From Sphingomonas oleivorans (lineage in GTDB: Bacteria > Pseudomonadota > Alphaproteobacteria > Sphingomonadales > Sphingomonadaceae): a stretch of DNA of 64,000 bases. The stretch lies in NCBI RefSeq assembly GCF_003050615.1, contig NZ_NWBU01000004.1, forward strand, positions 744,001 to 808,000, in the 5' to 3' direction. The position numbers were made by a program, and so were the translations under genes. Of this stretch, positions 16,173 through 26,197 are shown piece after piece. Every line of letters begins with the position of its first letter. The stretch's first letter is position 1. The notes under the pieces were generated by a model that saw only the letters and a list, made by a program, of their open reading frames with translations, did no database searches and had not been told where the DNA came from.

Positions 16173-18206
16173 TCATAGCGGCCGGAAACGGATGGCCTGC
16201 CCGCCGCCCGGCGCCAGCGCCACGTCCAGCACCGTCTCCGCCGTCACCTCCTGCGCACGGATGACGACCGCCTCGGGATTGCTGCGCCAGTCCGCGCCCG
16301 GCCCGTCGGCATAGATTTCCGCGCGGTAGCGCCGCCCCCGATCGAGAAAGGCGAGCGGCAGGCGCAGCGTGCGCGCCTCGCCATTGGTGATCGCACCGAG
16401 ATACCAGTCGGGCCCGTGCCGGTCCCTGCGCGCGATCGCGACATAATCACCGATCGCGCCGGCGATCACGCGGCTCGTCTCCCAATCGGTCGGCACGTCG
16501 CGGATGAACTGGAAGGCGGGCTTGCCCTCATAATTTTCCGGCAGGTCGACCGCCATCTGCACCGGGCTGTAGAGGATGAGATAGAGGGCGAGCTGGTGCG
16601 CCAGCGTGGAAGGCACGCGGTTGATCGGCCGCCGCGCGCGATAGTCGAACGCGAACACCCCCGGCGTATAATCGAGCGGCCCCGACAGCAGCCGCGTGAA
16701 GGGCAGGATCGACGTATGGTCCGGCGAATTGCCCGTATCCGGGCTGCCGCCATTATATTCCTGGCCCCGCGCGCCCTCGCGGCTCATCAGGTTTGGCCAG
16801 GTGCGGCGCAGGCCCGTATCCTTCACCGGCTCGTGCGGGAAGATCGCAATCCTGTGGCGCGCCGCCGCCTCGACCACTTTCTGGAAGCTTTCGACCGCAT
16901 ATTGACCGTCGGGCCATTCGGTCTCGTCCAGCCGCGTGCCGACATAGCCGAGCTTGATCGCACGCACGCCATGGCGGTCATAATAGTCGAACGCCTGCTC
17001 CATCTGCCCGAGATAGTCGCGCACCTGCCCGCCCGTCTCATGATGGCCGATCAGGGAGACGCCCTTCGCCTTGGCATAAGCGGCGATGGCGGGCATGTCG
17101 AAATCGGGATTGGCTTCCGCCTGGCGGAAACGCGATCGCCCATTCTTCCACCATTCGGGCACGTCCCAGCCGACATTCCATCCCTCGACCAGCACGGCGG
17201 GGATGCCATTGGCGGCCGCCCAGTCGATATAGCTCTTGGTCCGCTCGGTAGTGGCGCCCAGCTCGGGCCCGCTATTCCAACTCAGCCGGCCAATATGCAT
17301 CGCCCAGAAGATGCCGATATATTTTTCCGGCCTGATCCAGCGCGTGTCCGCGATCCGGCTCGGTTCGTTCAGATTGAGGATGATCGTCGATTCCGCCAGC
17401 CGCGCGGCATCGTCGGCCACCATCACCACGCGCCACGGCGTCTTGAGGCCGGCGCGCCCGCGCACCCGATCGCCGTTGGACCAGGGCGAAAGATCGGCCT
17501 TCAGCGTCTTGCCATTATCCTTGGCCGTCCGGAGGTTCATCGACGCATAGTCGACAAGCGCGGCTTCATGGACCGCCATCGCCACCCCGTCGCCCTCCAG
17601 CGTCAACGGCGTCTGCACCACGCTCAGCGCGGACAGCGCCGAGCGGGCATATTCATATTCGGAATAATTGTCGCGATAGGCCGGGATCCACCATGCGCGG
17701 TAATTTTGCGCGAAGGCGAATTCGGTCGCCTCGTCCATGATGACGAAACGGTCCATGCCGCCATCCCTGGGCAGCTCGTAACGGAAGCCGAAGCCATCGT
17801 CATAGACGCGGAATTCGATCGCGAAATGGCGCTGGGCCCCGCCCGTCTCGCGCAATTCGGCGCGAAGGCCGCGATAGCGATCATGGACGAGGCGCACCTC
17901 GCCCCAGGGCTGCTGCCATTCGCTATCGGCCGATATCCTTGCGACCTTGTCGATCGCCAGCCCATCGAGCAGCGGCGCCTGCTCCTTGAAGCGGAAGCCG
18001 AGCAGCGACTTGTCGAGGATCGGCCTGCCCTTGAACGCCGCGCGATACCAGGCCCGCCCTTCCTCGATCCCGAACTGGATCTGGAGCCGCCCATCGGGCG
18101 AGCTCACGCTCTGCCAATCCGCAGCCCGGGCGGGCACCGCGACGAGGAGGAGGGTAGCGAGCATAGCGAGCACCGCCGGCATCATGCGAAATCGCGCGAA
18201 CATCAT
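16173..18206 (-). CDS. Glycoside hydrolase family 97, SusB-type alpha-glucosidase
   Basis: About 677 residues with a cleavable signal peptide (hydrophobic MMPAVLAMLATLLLVAVPARA). An N-terminal GH97 beta-sandwich is followed by a (beta/alpha)8 barrel and a C-terminal beta domain. Candidate catalytic glutamates are E390 (GHHETGG), E459 (FPHEPVKDTGL) and E477/E483 (SREGARGQE). Position 420 is Gly in IKLGYVG, where retaining members have the Asp nucleophile, so the inverting SusB type is indicated. ATG 18206 is preferred because GGGAGG directly abuts ATG 18215. It is 34 bp downstream of a TonB receptor and likely acts on alpha-glucosides in the periplasm. Confidence 0.88.
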   Translation of the reverse strand: MMFARFRMMPAVLAMLATLLLVAVPARAADWQSVSSPDGRLQIQFGIEEGRAWYRAAFKGRPILDKSLLGFRFKEQAPLLDGLAIDKVARISADSEWQQPWGEVRLVHDRYRGLRAELRETGGAQRHFAIEFRVYDDGFGFRYELPRDGGMDRFVIMDEATEFAFAQNYRAWWIPAYRDNYSEYEYARSALSALSVVQTPLTLEGDGVAMAVHEAALVDYASMNLRTAKDNGKTLKADLSPWSNGDRVRGRAGLKTPWRVVMVADDAARLAESTIILNLNEPSRIADTRWIRPEKYIGIFWAMHIGRLSWNSGPELGATTERTKSYIDWAAANGIPAVLVEGWNVGWDVPEWWKNGRSRFRQAEANPDFDMPAIAAYAKAKGVSLIGHHETGGQVRDYLGQMEQAFDYYDRHGVRAIKLGYVGTRLDETEWPDGQYAVESFQKVVEAAARHRIAIFPHEPVKDTGLRRTWPNLMSREGARGQEYNGGSPDTGNSPDHTSILPFTRLLSGPLDYTPGVFAFDYRARRPINRVPSTLAHQLALYLILYSPVQMAVDLPENYEGKPAFQFIRDVPTDWETSRVIAGAIGDYVAIARRDRHGPDWYLGAITNGEARTLRLPLAFLDRGRRYRAEIYADGPGADWRSNPEAVVIRAQEVTAETVLDVALAPGGGQAIRFRPL

Positions 18207-18249
18207 CCTCGCCATCCTCCCGCCCTCAAGTTCCGACCGAAACGACCGA

Positions 18250-20742
18250 TCAGAAGCTGTAGCTCAGCCCGCCGCGAACGCGCCGACCGAAGATGGGGCG
18301 GCCCTGGAAAGCCGCTTCATTCGTGCCGATGATGGCGCCGGCGCGCGGATTGCCCTCGGTCAGGCCGACCTCGTTGAACAGGTTGGTCGCGATGATCTGC
18401 GCCGAAAGACGATCGGTGACCCGCCAGTTCGCGCCCAGGCTGACTTCCGTATAGCTCGGCAGCTTGATCGTGTTGGCGACGTCCACGAAGCGGCTGCCGG
18501 TATATTGGATCTGGCTGTAGAGATCGACCGCATTGCCCAGAAGGTGCAGCGTCGGGCGAATCGAGGCAGTCATCTTCGGCTGGCGGACGATGCGGTTGCC
18601 GCTGAAATCAAAGGCGCCGTTGGCATCGGTGCCCGCGAAGCTGGAATAGCTGATATCCTGATAATTGCCGCCGAAGGCGAGCTCGAACATGGGCGCGGGG
18701 GTGAGGGAGAATTCCACCTCGACACCCTTCGATTCCGCCGCCGCCTTGGCCGATTGCGAGACGAGCGAGCCATCCGGCCCATTGACCAGCGTCTGGAAGG
18801 CAATGTTCGGGAATTTATTGTAGAACAGCGTCACGAAGGCGGAGAAGGGCCGCGTCGAATATTTGATGCCGCCCTCGACCAGATCGATCCTATTCTCCAC
18901 CGGGGTACCGCCACCGAACCATTGCTGGAATTCGGGCGTGACGCGGAAGCTGCGGCTGTAGCGGGCGAATGCGGCGAGCTGGCGCGTGAACTCATAATTG
19001 GCGCCGGCCGAGAAGGCCCATTGGTCGGTCTTGTAGCGATAGGGCGTCTGCGTGCCGGTGAAGACCGGCACCGCATCGTCGGCGATGGTGGAGGCGTCTC
19101 CCAGATTGACGGTCGCGGTATCGGCGATCGTGCCCTTCTTGCGGACATGATGGTAGCGCGCGCCGAGATCGATGCGCAGCTTGTCCGTTACCTGCCAGCT
19201 ATCCGTCAGATAGAGCGCATTGATCCGCACATTATCGTGGAAGCGCTGCAGGCCGGTATGGAGGTTGACGAGCCCCCGGTCGGTCAGCGCGATCGTCTGC
19301 TGGCCGGCGGCATTGACGCCCACCACGTCGAAATAGCGCGGCCGGTTGACCCCTTCGACGATGATGTCGTTGAAATTCCAGTTCTGCGTCTGGTGGAACT
19401 GGCTGAAATACCAGCCGGCGGTGATGTTGTGGCGGCCGAGACCGGTGTCGAGCTTCTTTGTGACGCTGAGGTCGTTGATGAAATTGTCGAGCTCGACGAA
19501 ATTGCTGAACAGGCTCTGCGTCAACGCCAGCCGGTTGCCGAGGTCGCTCGCCGCGACCGTCGCGCCGGTCGCGGCATCGCGATAGACGGCCGCCACCGTG
19601 TCCGGCCGCACCGCGCGCAGACGGGCGAGCGCTCCGTCGAGGAAGGTCTGGCTGTTGGCGACGCTCGAGCTGAACAGCCCGTTGAAGTCGATCGACCCGT
19701 CGACATAGCGGGCCTTCTCGTTAATCTCCCAATCGTCCCCGAATGGCTGGCTGACAAGCAGCGTCACCGTGTCGGTGTCGGTATGCACGCCGTCGGTCAG
19801 GTCCAGCCGCTTGGTGAAGGCGCCGGTACCGTCCGGCACGGTCAGCCGCGCGAACAGGTCGTTGACCAGCGTGCCCGATCCCGCGTCCAGGCCCGGCAGC
19901 CCCTTGTCGTCGCTGGCGAGCGGGATTGCGGTATAGAAGATGTTGCGGTCGTTGAGCTTGCGATAGCCGAGATAGGCCGAGCCGCCATTATCGAACTCAT
20001 AGCTCAGGCCGGCGCGGAGCTGCCCGCCCTTATTGCCCTTGAAGCCCGGATCGCGCAGCCCGTTATCCGCGCGATAGAAGCCGCCGATCTGGAACAGCAG
20101 ATTGTCGGTTATCGGTCCGGAGATGTTGAAGTCGCCGCGATAATGGTCGTAATCGCCGCCTTCCAGCTTGATCAGGCCCTGAAGGTCGCGCGTACCATGC
20201 TTGGTCAGGATGTTGACGATGCCGCCCGGCGCGTTCGATGCGGTGATGGATGCCGATCCGCCGCGCACGATCTGCGCGCTCTGGGTGGTGACGTCGACCC
20301 GGTAGAAGATATCGGCATTGGTGAAGGCGCCCGCGCCTTCCTCCCAGACGGGCAGGCCGTCCTCAAGCACCGGGATATAACGGTAATTGTCGTTCGGAAG
20401 GCCGCGCGAATAGACATTGTTGCCGATCTCGCCGCCCGAGCTTTCGACATAGAGGCCCGGCGTCCCGGCGATCAGATCGGCGACGCTGAGCGGCGCCTTC
20501 TTCGCAATCTCCTCCGCCGAAAGCGTGGTGATCGCATAGGAGGTTTCGAACTTCGTCCGCTTGATCGTATTGCCCGTGACGACGATCTCGTCGAGCCCGA
20601 GGCCCGCTCCGTCCTGCCCCGCCTGATCGGCCGCCTCCGCCGGCTGTTCCGTCGGGAGCTGCTGCGCCAGGGCTTTTCCCCCGGCGGCGGCCGCGACGCT
20701 GACGACAGAACATAGCAAAGCAGTGCGCAAAATACGCTTCAT
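18250..20742 (-). CDS. TonB-dependent receptor, probable carbohydrate importer
   Basis: An 830-residue outer membrane receptor. A signal peptide ends near ALAQQ, a TonB-box-like DEIVVTGN is at residues 51-58, the plug follows (SVADLIAGTPGLYVES, SRGLPN) and the barrel ends in a terminal Phe (GGLSYSF). Start ATG 20742 has GGGAGGATGCC before it. It is the first gene of a unit with the GH97 glucosidase, so a maltodextrin or similar alpha-glucoside is the likely cargo. Two LacI-like operator sites about 100 bp upstream suggest sugar-responsive control. No STN domain, so it is not itself a FecIR-type transducer. Confidence 0.88.
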   Translation of the reverse strand: MKRILRTALLCSVVSVAAAAGGKALAQQLPTEQPAEAADQAGQDGAGLGLDEIVVTGNTIKRTKFETSYAITTLSAEEIAKKAPLSVADLIAGTPGLYVESSGGEIGNNVYSRGLPNDNYRYIPVLEDGLPVWEEGAGAFTNADIFYRVDVTTQSAQIVRGGSASITASNAPGGIVNILTKHGTRDLQGLIKLEGGDYDHYRGDFNISGPITDNLLFQIGGFYRADNGLRDPGFKGNKGGQLRAGLSYEFDNGGSAYLGYRKLNDRNIFYTAIPLASDDKGLPGLDAGSGTLVNDLFARLTVPDGTGAFTKRLDLTDGVHTDTDTVTLLVSQPFGDDWEINEKARYVDGSIDFNGLFSSSVANSQTFLDGALARLRAVRPDTVAAVYRDAATGATVAASDLGNRLALTQSLFSNFVELDNFINDLSVTKKLDTGLGRHNITAGWYFSQFHQTQNWNFNDIIVEGVNRPRYFDVVGVNAAGQQTIALTDRGLVNLHTGLQRFHDNVRINALYLTDSWQVTDKLRIDLGARYHHVRKKGTIADTATVNLGDASTIADDAVPVFTGTQTPYRYKTDQWAFSAGANYEFTRQLAAFARYSRSFRVTPEFQQWFGGGTPVENRIDLVEGGIKYSTRPFSAFVTLFYNKFPNIAFQTLVNGPDGSLVSQSAKAAAESKGVEVEFSLTPAPMFELAFGGNYQDISYSSFAGTDANGAFDFSGNRIVRQPKMTASIRPTLHLLGNAVDLYSQIQYTGSRFVDVANTIKLPSYTEVSLGANWRVTDRLSAQIIATNLFNEVGLTEGNPRAGAIIGTNEAAFQGRPIFGRRVRGGLSYSF

Positions 20743-20837
20743 GGCATCCTCCCTCTCCTGATCGTGTTCGGATGACGCCCGTTCTTGGGACGGGCCAGCC
20801 TGCCGACCGATTCGCATCCGCATCAATATCGGATCGG

Positions 20838-20869
20838 CAATCGTTTGCAAGAGCTATCGCAAACGATTG
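20838..20869. promoter_or_regulatory. Paired LacI-like operators upstream of the GH97 operon
   Basis: CAATCGTTTGC (20838-20848) and GCAAACGATTG (20859-20869) form perfect 11-bp inverted arms with a 10-bp spacer. Each arm is also a near-palindrome around CG (8 of 10 bases), which is the LacI-family pattern, and the two centres are 22 bp apart, two helical turns. The best fit is two repressor dimers on one face. The cognate regulator is not adjacent. Confidence 0.5.
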
Positions 20870-21015
20870 TCTGTTTTGCTAACGGTCGGCCGAATCAAGC
20901 CGGCGCTCGGTTCACCGCACGGCATGAACATGTCCCCACACAACGCCTCCGGAACAATTGTGCGCGGAAACCAATGTCGGCAGATCGCTAACCCTCTTCT
21001 CTATCGGAGCAGCGC

Positions 21016-21228
21016 ATGGACGATGATAATGCGGTCACCACCAAGGCATTCATGGCCATATTGGGGTGTCTGGCCGACGAGCTTTCCGAATCAGGCCTGA
21101 TCGATCATGCCTCTCTCGACGCGCGATTGCACGCCACCGCCGAACTCTGCGACGAAACGGGAAACGCGCCTGTCGGCAGCTATCTCCGCCTGTCCGGCGC
21201 GCTACTGCTCCAGCGCCATCTCCATTAG
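21016..21228 (+). CDS. Small acidic hypothetical protein
   Basis: A 70-residue frame starting ATG 21016 with CGGAGC seven bases upstream and ending TAG at 21226. It is acidic at the N-terminus (MDDDN) and has two amphipathic helical stretches, AFMAILGCLADELSESGLI and SLDARLHATAELCDE, with no signal peptide or membrane segment. The composition and ribosome binding site look like a real gene, but no family is recognised. It is divergent from the TonB receptor of the GH97 unit and convergent with cobS; neither context suggests a function. Confidence 0.55.
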   Translation: MDDDNAVTTKAFMAILGCLADELSESGLIDHASLDARLHATAELCDETGNAPVGSYLRLSGALLLQRHLH

Positions 21229-21261
21229 CCGGCACGCCTTCCGGCCCATGGCATGCCCCTG

Positions 21262-22038
21262 TTATCGCGCCGCAATCGCGAGCAGCAGGATGAGTTGCCC
21301 CACATAGGCCGAAAAGCCCAGGCAATCGCCCGTGCTCCCGCCGATGCTGCGGCGCAGCAAAGAGCGAAACCAGGCCAGGAAGAGGGTGCCGCCGCCGCAG
21401 GCCAGCAACAGTCGGCCAGGCGCAAGCAGCAGCAGCGGCAGCAGCCCCGGCAGGGCGGCGAGCAGGGCGAGCGCCAGCTGCCTCGCTCCCACGGCGGCCG
21501 CGACATCCTTTGCCAGCCCCTCGCGCGCGGGCGCCGGCGCGACCGCCGCCATCGCCGCCACGACGAGCAGCCGGCCGAAGGTCGCCGAGCCCAGCAGCGC
21601 CGGGACGAGCAATACGGATGGCAAGGCGACCAGCAGCGCCGCGCGCAGCCCAACGCCGAGCATCAGGCCCAGCGCGCCATGGCTGCCGATGCGGCTGTCC
21701 TTCATGATCCGGCGGATCGCCTCCGCATCCCGCCCGCCGCCGAAGGCGTCGCAGAAATCGGCGACCGCATCCTCATGGAAGGCCCCCGTCAGCCATGCCT
21801 CCGCCAGGAGCGCGAGCAGCACCGCCACGAGCCGCGGCCAGAAGGCATCGGCCACGACCAGCACTGACGCCGTCACCCCGCCGATCAGCGCACCGGCCAG
21901 CGGGAACCAGCCGACCGCGCGGCCGAGCCCGATCCGCACCGCCTCGCCCGAAAGCCCGCCAAGCCCGGGCACCGGCATCCGCGTCAGAAATTGCAGCGCG
22001 AGAAGCGGCGGCGCCCAAGCCGGGCAATCAGTCCTCAC
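21262..22038 (-). CDS. cobS: Adenosylcobinamide-GDP ribazoletransferase (cobalamin synthase)
   Basis: A 258-residue integral membrane protein with CobS motifs: FLTRMPVPG at the start, GAFHEDAVADFCDAFGGG (metal-binding acidic motif), KDSRIGSHG and a final GGSTGDCLGF. It joins alpha-ribazole(-phosphate) to adenosylcobinamide-GDP, the last step of cobalamin assembly. GTG 22038 is the preferred start and overlaps cobT by 11 bp; no ATG fits without running far into cobT. It is the terminal gene of the riboswitch-controlled operon. Confidence 0.9.
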   Translation of the reverse strand: MRTDCPAWAPPLLALQFLTRMPVPGLGGLSGEAVRIGLGRAVGWFPLAGALIGGVTASVLVVADAFWPRLVAVLLALLAEAWLTGAFHEDAVADFCDAFGGGRDAEAIRRIMKDSRIGSHGALGLMLGVGLRAALLVALPSVLLVPALLGSATFGRLLVVAAMAAVAPAPAREGLAKDVAAAVGARQLALALLAALPGLLPLLLLAPGRLLLACGGGTLFLAWFRSLLRRSIGGSTGDCLGFSAYVGQLILLLAIAAR

Positions 22039-23047
22039 GCGCGACGCCCAGATCGGACAGCCGCGCCACATCCTTGAGCAACGCCGCGGCACTATCGAGC
22101 AACGGCAGCGCCACCAGCGCCCCCGTCCCCTCGCCCAGCCGCATGTCCCATTCGAGCAGCGGCTCGAGCTCCAGCGCCGCGAGTGCCGCCCGATGGCCCG
22201 GCTCGGCCGAACGATGCGCCGCGATCATCGCCCGCGCGGTGCCCGGCCGCAGCCGCTCCGCGATCAGCGCCGCCGCCGTCGCCACATAGCCGTCGAGCAG
22301 CAGCGTGCGCCCGCGCGCGGCACCTTCGGCGAAGAAGCCCGCCATGGCGGCGATCTCCAGCCCGCCGACCCGTGCGATCGCACCCAGCGGATCCCCCACC
22401 AGCAGCGGCCGGGCAGCGGCGACAGCCTCCCCCACAATCCGCCGCTTGAGATCCAGCGCCGCATCATCCGCACCCGCCCCACGCCCCACCGCTTCCTCGA
22501 TCGCCGCCCCGGCGAGTAGCGCGGTCAGGCAAGCGGCCGGCGTGGTGTTGCCGATCCCCATCTCGCCCGCGATCAGCAGGGAACAGCCCGCATCCGCCGC
22601 TGCGCGCGCCTCCTCCGCACCCACGGCCCAGGCGCGCTCGAACGCCTCCACCGTCATCGCGGGCCCGCTCGACAGATCGTCCGTGCCGTCCGCGATCCGC
22701 ACGGCACGATAGAAGGATGGCGGATCGGCCGGCGGAGGCGCCGCACATCCCATATCGACGAGCCTGAGGTCGCAGCCATGCGCGGCGGCCAGCGCATTGC
22801 TCGTCGCGCGGCCCGCCGCAATCGTCTCCACCATCAGCCCCGTCACCGCTGAGGGCCAAGCCGAAACGCCCTGCGCCACGACACCATGATCGCCCGCGAA
22901 CAGCAGCATCCGGCGCGGCCGCACCGCAATATCGATCCGCTGCTGGATGATCGCCAGCCGGACGGCCAGCGCCTCCAACCGGCCGAGGCTGCGGCGCGGC
23001 TTGGCCAGCCCGTCGAGATGCGCCCAGACTGTTTCTTCGTCGATCAT
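22028..23047 (-). CDS. cobT: Nicotinate-nucleotide-dimethylbenzimidazole phosphoribosyltransferase
   Basis: A 339-residue CobT. Visible are [12 protein letters not shown] at the N-terminus, [19 protein letters not shown] in the middle and the catalytic glutamate segment RLGEGTGAL near the C-terminus. It activates dimethylbenzimidazole to alpha-ribazole phosphate for the lower ligand of B12. Start ATG 23047 overlaps cobQ by four bases (ATGA). A longer upstream frame reads as arginine/glycine-rich non-coding sequence within cobQ and was not used. Confidence 0.92.
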   Translation of the reverse strand: MIDEETVWAHLDGLAKPRRSLGRLEALAVRLAIIQQRIDIAVRPRRMLLFAGDHGVVAQGVSAWPSAVTGLMVETIAAGRATSNALAAAHGCDLRLVDMGCAAPPPADPPSFYRAVRIADGTDDLSSGPAMTVEAFERAWAVGAEEARAAADAGCSLLIAGEMGIGNTTPAACLTALLAGAAIEEAVGRGAGADDAALDLKRRIVGEAVAAARPLLVGDPLGAIARVGGLEIAAMAGFFAEGAARGRTLLLDGYVATAAALIAERLRPGTARAMIAAHRSAEPGHRAALAALELEPLLEWDMRLGEGTGALVALPLLDSAAALLKDVARLSDLGVARED

Positions 23048-24504
23048 GCTCCCTCCGCCGCGATTGCCAGCAGCCGTTCCGTATCGATCACCTGCGCGAG
23101 CCCCCGGGCCAGCTCGTCCAGCGCCGCATCGACGCGATCCGCCTGATCGACGCCATCCGAAACGGCCCCGATCCGCGCCAGCCAGGCCGCGCGCTGCTCG
23201 GGCCGATTGAACAGGCCATGCACATAGCATCCGGCGATCCGCCCGCAGGCGCTCACGACACCATCCACCGTCCCATCCGAAAAGCGCAGCAGCGGCGCCG
23301 TGCCGGGCCCGGCCACCGTCCTGCCGGCATGGATTTCATAGCCCCTGAAGGGCGCCCCATCGGCCAGGCTGGTGCCGGTCACTTCCGTCACCCTCTTGTC
23401 CCCACTCATCTCGGTCGTCACGGGCAGCAGGCCCAGCCCCGGCATCGTGCCCGCCGGCCCCTCGATCCCCAGCGGATCGGCAATGCTGAGCCCCATCATC
23501 TGATATCCCCCGCACAGTCCCAGCACATGGCCGCCGCGCCGGACATGCGCGGCGATGTCGATGTCCCAGCCCTGCGCACGCAGGAAGGCGAGATCCGCGA
23601 TCGTCGCCTTGCTGCCCGGCAGGATAATGAGCGCTGCCTCGGCCGGCAGAGGCTCGCCCGGCGGCACCATGCGCAGGCTGACGCCCGCTTCCTGGGCGAG
23701 CGGATCGAAATCGTCGAAATTGGCGATGCGCGGCAGCATCGGCACGGCGATCACGACCTTGCCGTCCCCCACCTGCGGTCGATCAAGCACCACCGCATCC
23801 TCCGCAGGAAGCCGCCGCGCCACCGCCAGCCAGGGCACCACCCCCAGCCCCGGCCAGCCGGTGCGATGCGCAATCTCCCAATAGCCATCGTCGAACAGGC
23901 GGGTATCGCCACGGAATTTGTTGATCAGAAAGCCGCGGATCATCGCCGCGTCGTCGGGATCGAGCACGGCCTGCGTGCCGACGATCGAGGCGATAACGCC
24001 CCCGCGATCGATATCGCCCACCAGCAGCACCGGCACGCACGCCGCGCGCGCAAAGCCCATATTGGCGATGTCGCCGCCACGCAGGTTGATCTCGGCGGGG
24101 CTTCCCGCCCCCTCGACAATCACCAGATCGGCCTCGGCGCGCAGCCGGGCATAGGATGCCAGCACCTGATCGAGCAGCACGGCCTTGTGCCGCTGATAAT
24201 CCTCCGCGCCGAACGTGGCATTCACCCTGCCCTGCACCACCAGTTGCGCGCCCTTGTCCGATTGCGGCTTCAGCAGCACCGGATTCATGTCGCTCGTGGC
24301 GGGCGTGCGGCAGGCGATCGCCTGCAGGGCCTGCGCCCGGCCGATCTCCCCGCCATCGGCGGCGACGGCCGCATTGTTCGACATATTCTGCGGCTTGAAC
24401 GGCCGTACCTTCAGGCCGCGATCCGTGAACAGCCGGCATAGGCCCGCGACCAACACGGACTTGCCGACATCCGATCCCGTGCCCTGCAACATTATCGCAG
24501 CCAT
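23044..24504 (-). CDS. cobQ: Cobyric acid synthase
   Basis: A 486-residue amidotransferase. The N-terminal P-loop-like synthetase domain has [12 protein letters not shown], the conserved FKPQNMSNN (about residues 36-44) and [13 protein letters not shown]. The C-terminal class I glutaminase domain has the nucleophile Cys331 in [10 protein letters not shown]. It amidates peripheral carboxylates of the corrin ring to yield cobyric acid. AGGAGG six bases before ATG 24504 decides the start, which overlaps cbiB by 13 bp. Confidence 0.93.
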   Translation of the reverse strand: MAAIMLQGTGSDVGKSVLVAGLCRLFTDRGLKVRPFKPQNMSNNAAVAADGGEIGRAQALQAIACRTPATSDMNPVLLKPQSDKGAQLVVQGRVNATFGAEDYQRHKAVLLDQVLASYARLRAEADLVIVEGAGSPAEINLRGGDIANMGFARAACVPVLLVGDIDRGGVIASIVGTQAVLDPDDAAMIRGFLINKFRGDTRLFDDGYWEIAHRTGWPGLGVVPWLAVARRLPAEDAVVLDRPQVGDGKVVIAVPMLPRIANFDDFDPLAQEAGVSLRMVPPGEPLPAEAALIILPGSKATIADLAFLRAQGWDIDIAAHVRRGGHVLGLCGGYQMMGLSIADPLGIEGPAGTMPGLGLLPVTTEMSGDKRVTEVTGTSLADGAPFRGYEIHAGRTVAGPGTAPLLRFSDGTVDGVVSACGRIAGCYVHGLFNRPEQRAAWLARIGAVSDGVDQADRVDAALDELARGLAQVIDTERLLAIAAEGA

Positions 24505-25421
24505 GCCATGCCTCCTACCAGCAACCATATGAGCAGGCAGGCGCGCCGATAAATTGCAAGCGCCGAAGCGAGATCGGCCGGCCCCGGCGGCGGCCCCATG
24601 CCGAGCCAGGCCCGCTCCGCCGGCGCGCCATCATAGCGTACCGGCCCGCCCAGTCGCCGCCCGATCGCGCCCGCCATCGCCGCTTCGGGCCAGCCGCCAT
24701 TGGGCGAGGCATGACGCCCTGCATCGCGCAACATGGTGCAAAACCCGCCCGCGCCCGCAAGGCAGATCAGCAGGCCCGCAATCCGCGCGGGGATCAGGTT
24801 GACGAGGTCGTCGGCACGCGCAGAGGCCCAGCCGAAGGCGCGATGCCGCGCATCCTTATGCCCCACCAGGCTGTCCGCCGTATTGATCGCCTTGCAGGCG
24901 AACAGCCCGGGCAGGCCAGCGACCAGAAACCAGAAGGCCGGCGCTGCGATCCCGTCACAGAAGCTTTCCGCAAGACTCTCGATCGCCGCGACCGAGACGC
25001 CGGCCTCATCCAGCGCATCGGTATCCCGCCCCACGATCATCGCGACCGCATCACGCGCCGCCAGTACATCGCCCTTCGCCAGTGGCCGCAACACCGCCGC
25101 GACATGATCATGCAAGCTCCGCTGCGCGAGGCCCGCCGTGCCGATCAGGATGATCAGCACCATGCCCGGCCCGTCCCCCACGATCCGCCCGATCGCCCAG
25201 CCAACGCCACCGGCCAGAAGCAGGAGCAGCAGGAGCAGCGCGATGCCCATCGCCCTGCGACGCGTCTCGCCACCCCGATTCCAGCGCTCGTCCGCCCCCG
25301 CGATCAGCCGGCCCACCCAGCTCACCGGATGGCCGATGCGGGCGTAGAGCGCCGCCGGATAGCCGATCGCCGCCTCTACGATGAGGATCAGCAGCAATTG
25401 CTCCGCCCGCGCAGCCGGCAT
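24492..25421 (-). CDS. cbiB: Adenosylcobinamide-phosphate synthase
   Basis: A 309-residue membrane protein of the CbiB/CobD family: N-terminal [24 protein letters not shown], then [47 protein letters not shown] and the [16 protein letters not shown] motif. All are characteristic. It attaches aminopropanol (phosphate) to cobyric acid at the inner membrane. The ATG shares its A with the stop of the upstream ATPase gene (TGATG). The symbol cobD is used for the same enzyme in the aerobic nomenclature. Confidence 0.92.
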   Translation of the reverse strand: MPAARAEQLLLILIVEAAIGYPAALYARIGHPVSWVGRLIAGADERWNRGGETRRRAMGIALLLLLLLLAGGVGWAIGRIVGDGPGMVLIILIGTAGLAQRSLHDHVAAVLRPLAKGDVLAARDAVAMIVGRDTDALDEAGVSVAAIESLAESFCDGIAAPAFWFLVAGLPGLFACKAINTADSLVGHKDARHRAFGWASARADDLVNLIPARIAGLLICLAGAGGFCTMLRDAGRHASPNGGWPEAAMAGAIGRRLGGPVRYDGAPAERAWLGMGPPPGPADLASALAIYRRACLLIWLLVGGMAWLR

Positions 25422-26197
25422 CAGCCGATGCGCCGGACGGGAATGACGAAACGGCAACCATCCGCCGTCCGCCCGATATCCACGGCCACGCCATAGGTCT
25501 CGGCCAGCAGCGCCTCGGTCAGCACATCGTCGGGCGGGCCCATCGCCACCACCCGTCCGGCGCGCAGCAGCAGCACCTCGTCCGCCACCCGCGCCGCCTG
25601 GTTGAGGTCGTGCAGCACGACGATCACGCCCGCGCCTGCCGCCGCTACGCCACGCAACCGATCGAGCACGTCGAGCTGATGCGCGGGATCAAGGCTCGCC
25701 AGCGGCTCATCCGCCAGCAGCCATTCGGGCTCGCCCGCCAGCACGCGCGCGAGCAGCACACGGCTCCGCTCGCCACCCGAAAGCCGGGTCACGGGCCGGT
25801 GCGCGAAGCGGGTCACGTCGGTCGCCGCCATGGCACGAGTGACCGCCGCGCGATCCTCTTCCGTTTCGCCCCAGCGGCCCCGATGCGGGAAGCGGCCGAG
25901 CGCCACCAGCGTCGCCACATCCACATCCCAATGCACCTCGCCCGATTGCGGCAGCAGGCCGATGCTGCGCGCCCGTGCCCGTGGAGCAAGCACCGTCAGC
26001 GGCACGCCGTCGAGCATCACCTGGCCCTCGTCGGGCCGCCGCAGCCCCGCGAGGCAGGAGAGCAGGCTGCTCTTGCCCGCGCCATTGGGGCCCAGCACCG
26101 CCGTCACCCGGCCGTGCCCGAAATCAAGCGAGACATCGTCCAAGACGGTCGCCCCGCCCAGCCGGACGGAAAGCCCGCGCGTCCGAAGCCCGGTCAT
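25421..26197 (-). CDS. btuD: ABC transporter ATPase for cobalamin (BtuD/FecE type)
   Basis: A 258-residue ATPase. Walker A GPNGAGKSS, Q-loop LLPQSGEVHWDVDV, signature RLSGGERSRVLLARVLAG and Walker B LLADEPLASLDPAH followed by HDLNQAA are all intact. It pairs with the FecCD-type permease upstream (ATGA coupling) and the periplasmic protein. Its position inside a riboswitch-controlled B12 operon gives cobalamin as the substrate rather than haem or siderophore, which the ATPase sequence alone would not settle. Confidence 0.88.
   Translation of the reverse strand: MTGLRTRGLSVRLGGATVLDDVSLDFGHGRVTAVLGPNGAGKSSLLSCLAGLRRPDEGQVMLDGVPLTVLAPRARARSIGLLPQSGEVHWDVDVATLVALGRFPHRGRWGETEEDRAAVTRAMAATDVTRFAHRPVTRLSGGERSRVLLARVLAGEPEWLLADEPLASLDPAHQLDVLDRLRGVAAAGAGVIVVLHDLNQAARVADEVLLLRAGRVVAMGPPDDVLTEALLAETYGVAVDIGRTADGCRFVIPVRRIG

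Noticed and set aside
23048-23230. Longer cobT start at 23230
   Set aside because: It overlaps cobQ by about 180 bp and adds Arg/Gly-rich residues; the ATGA start is better.
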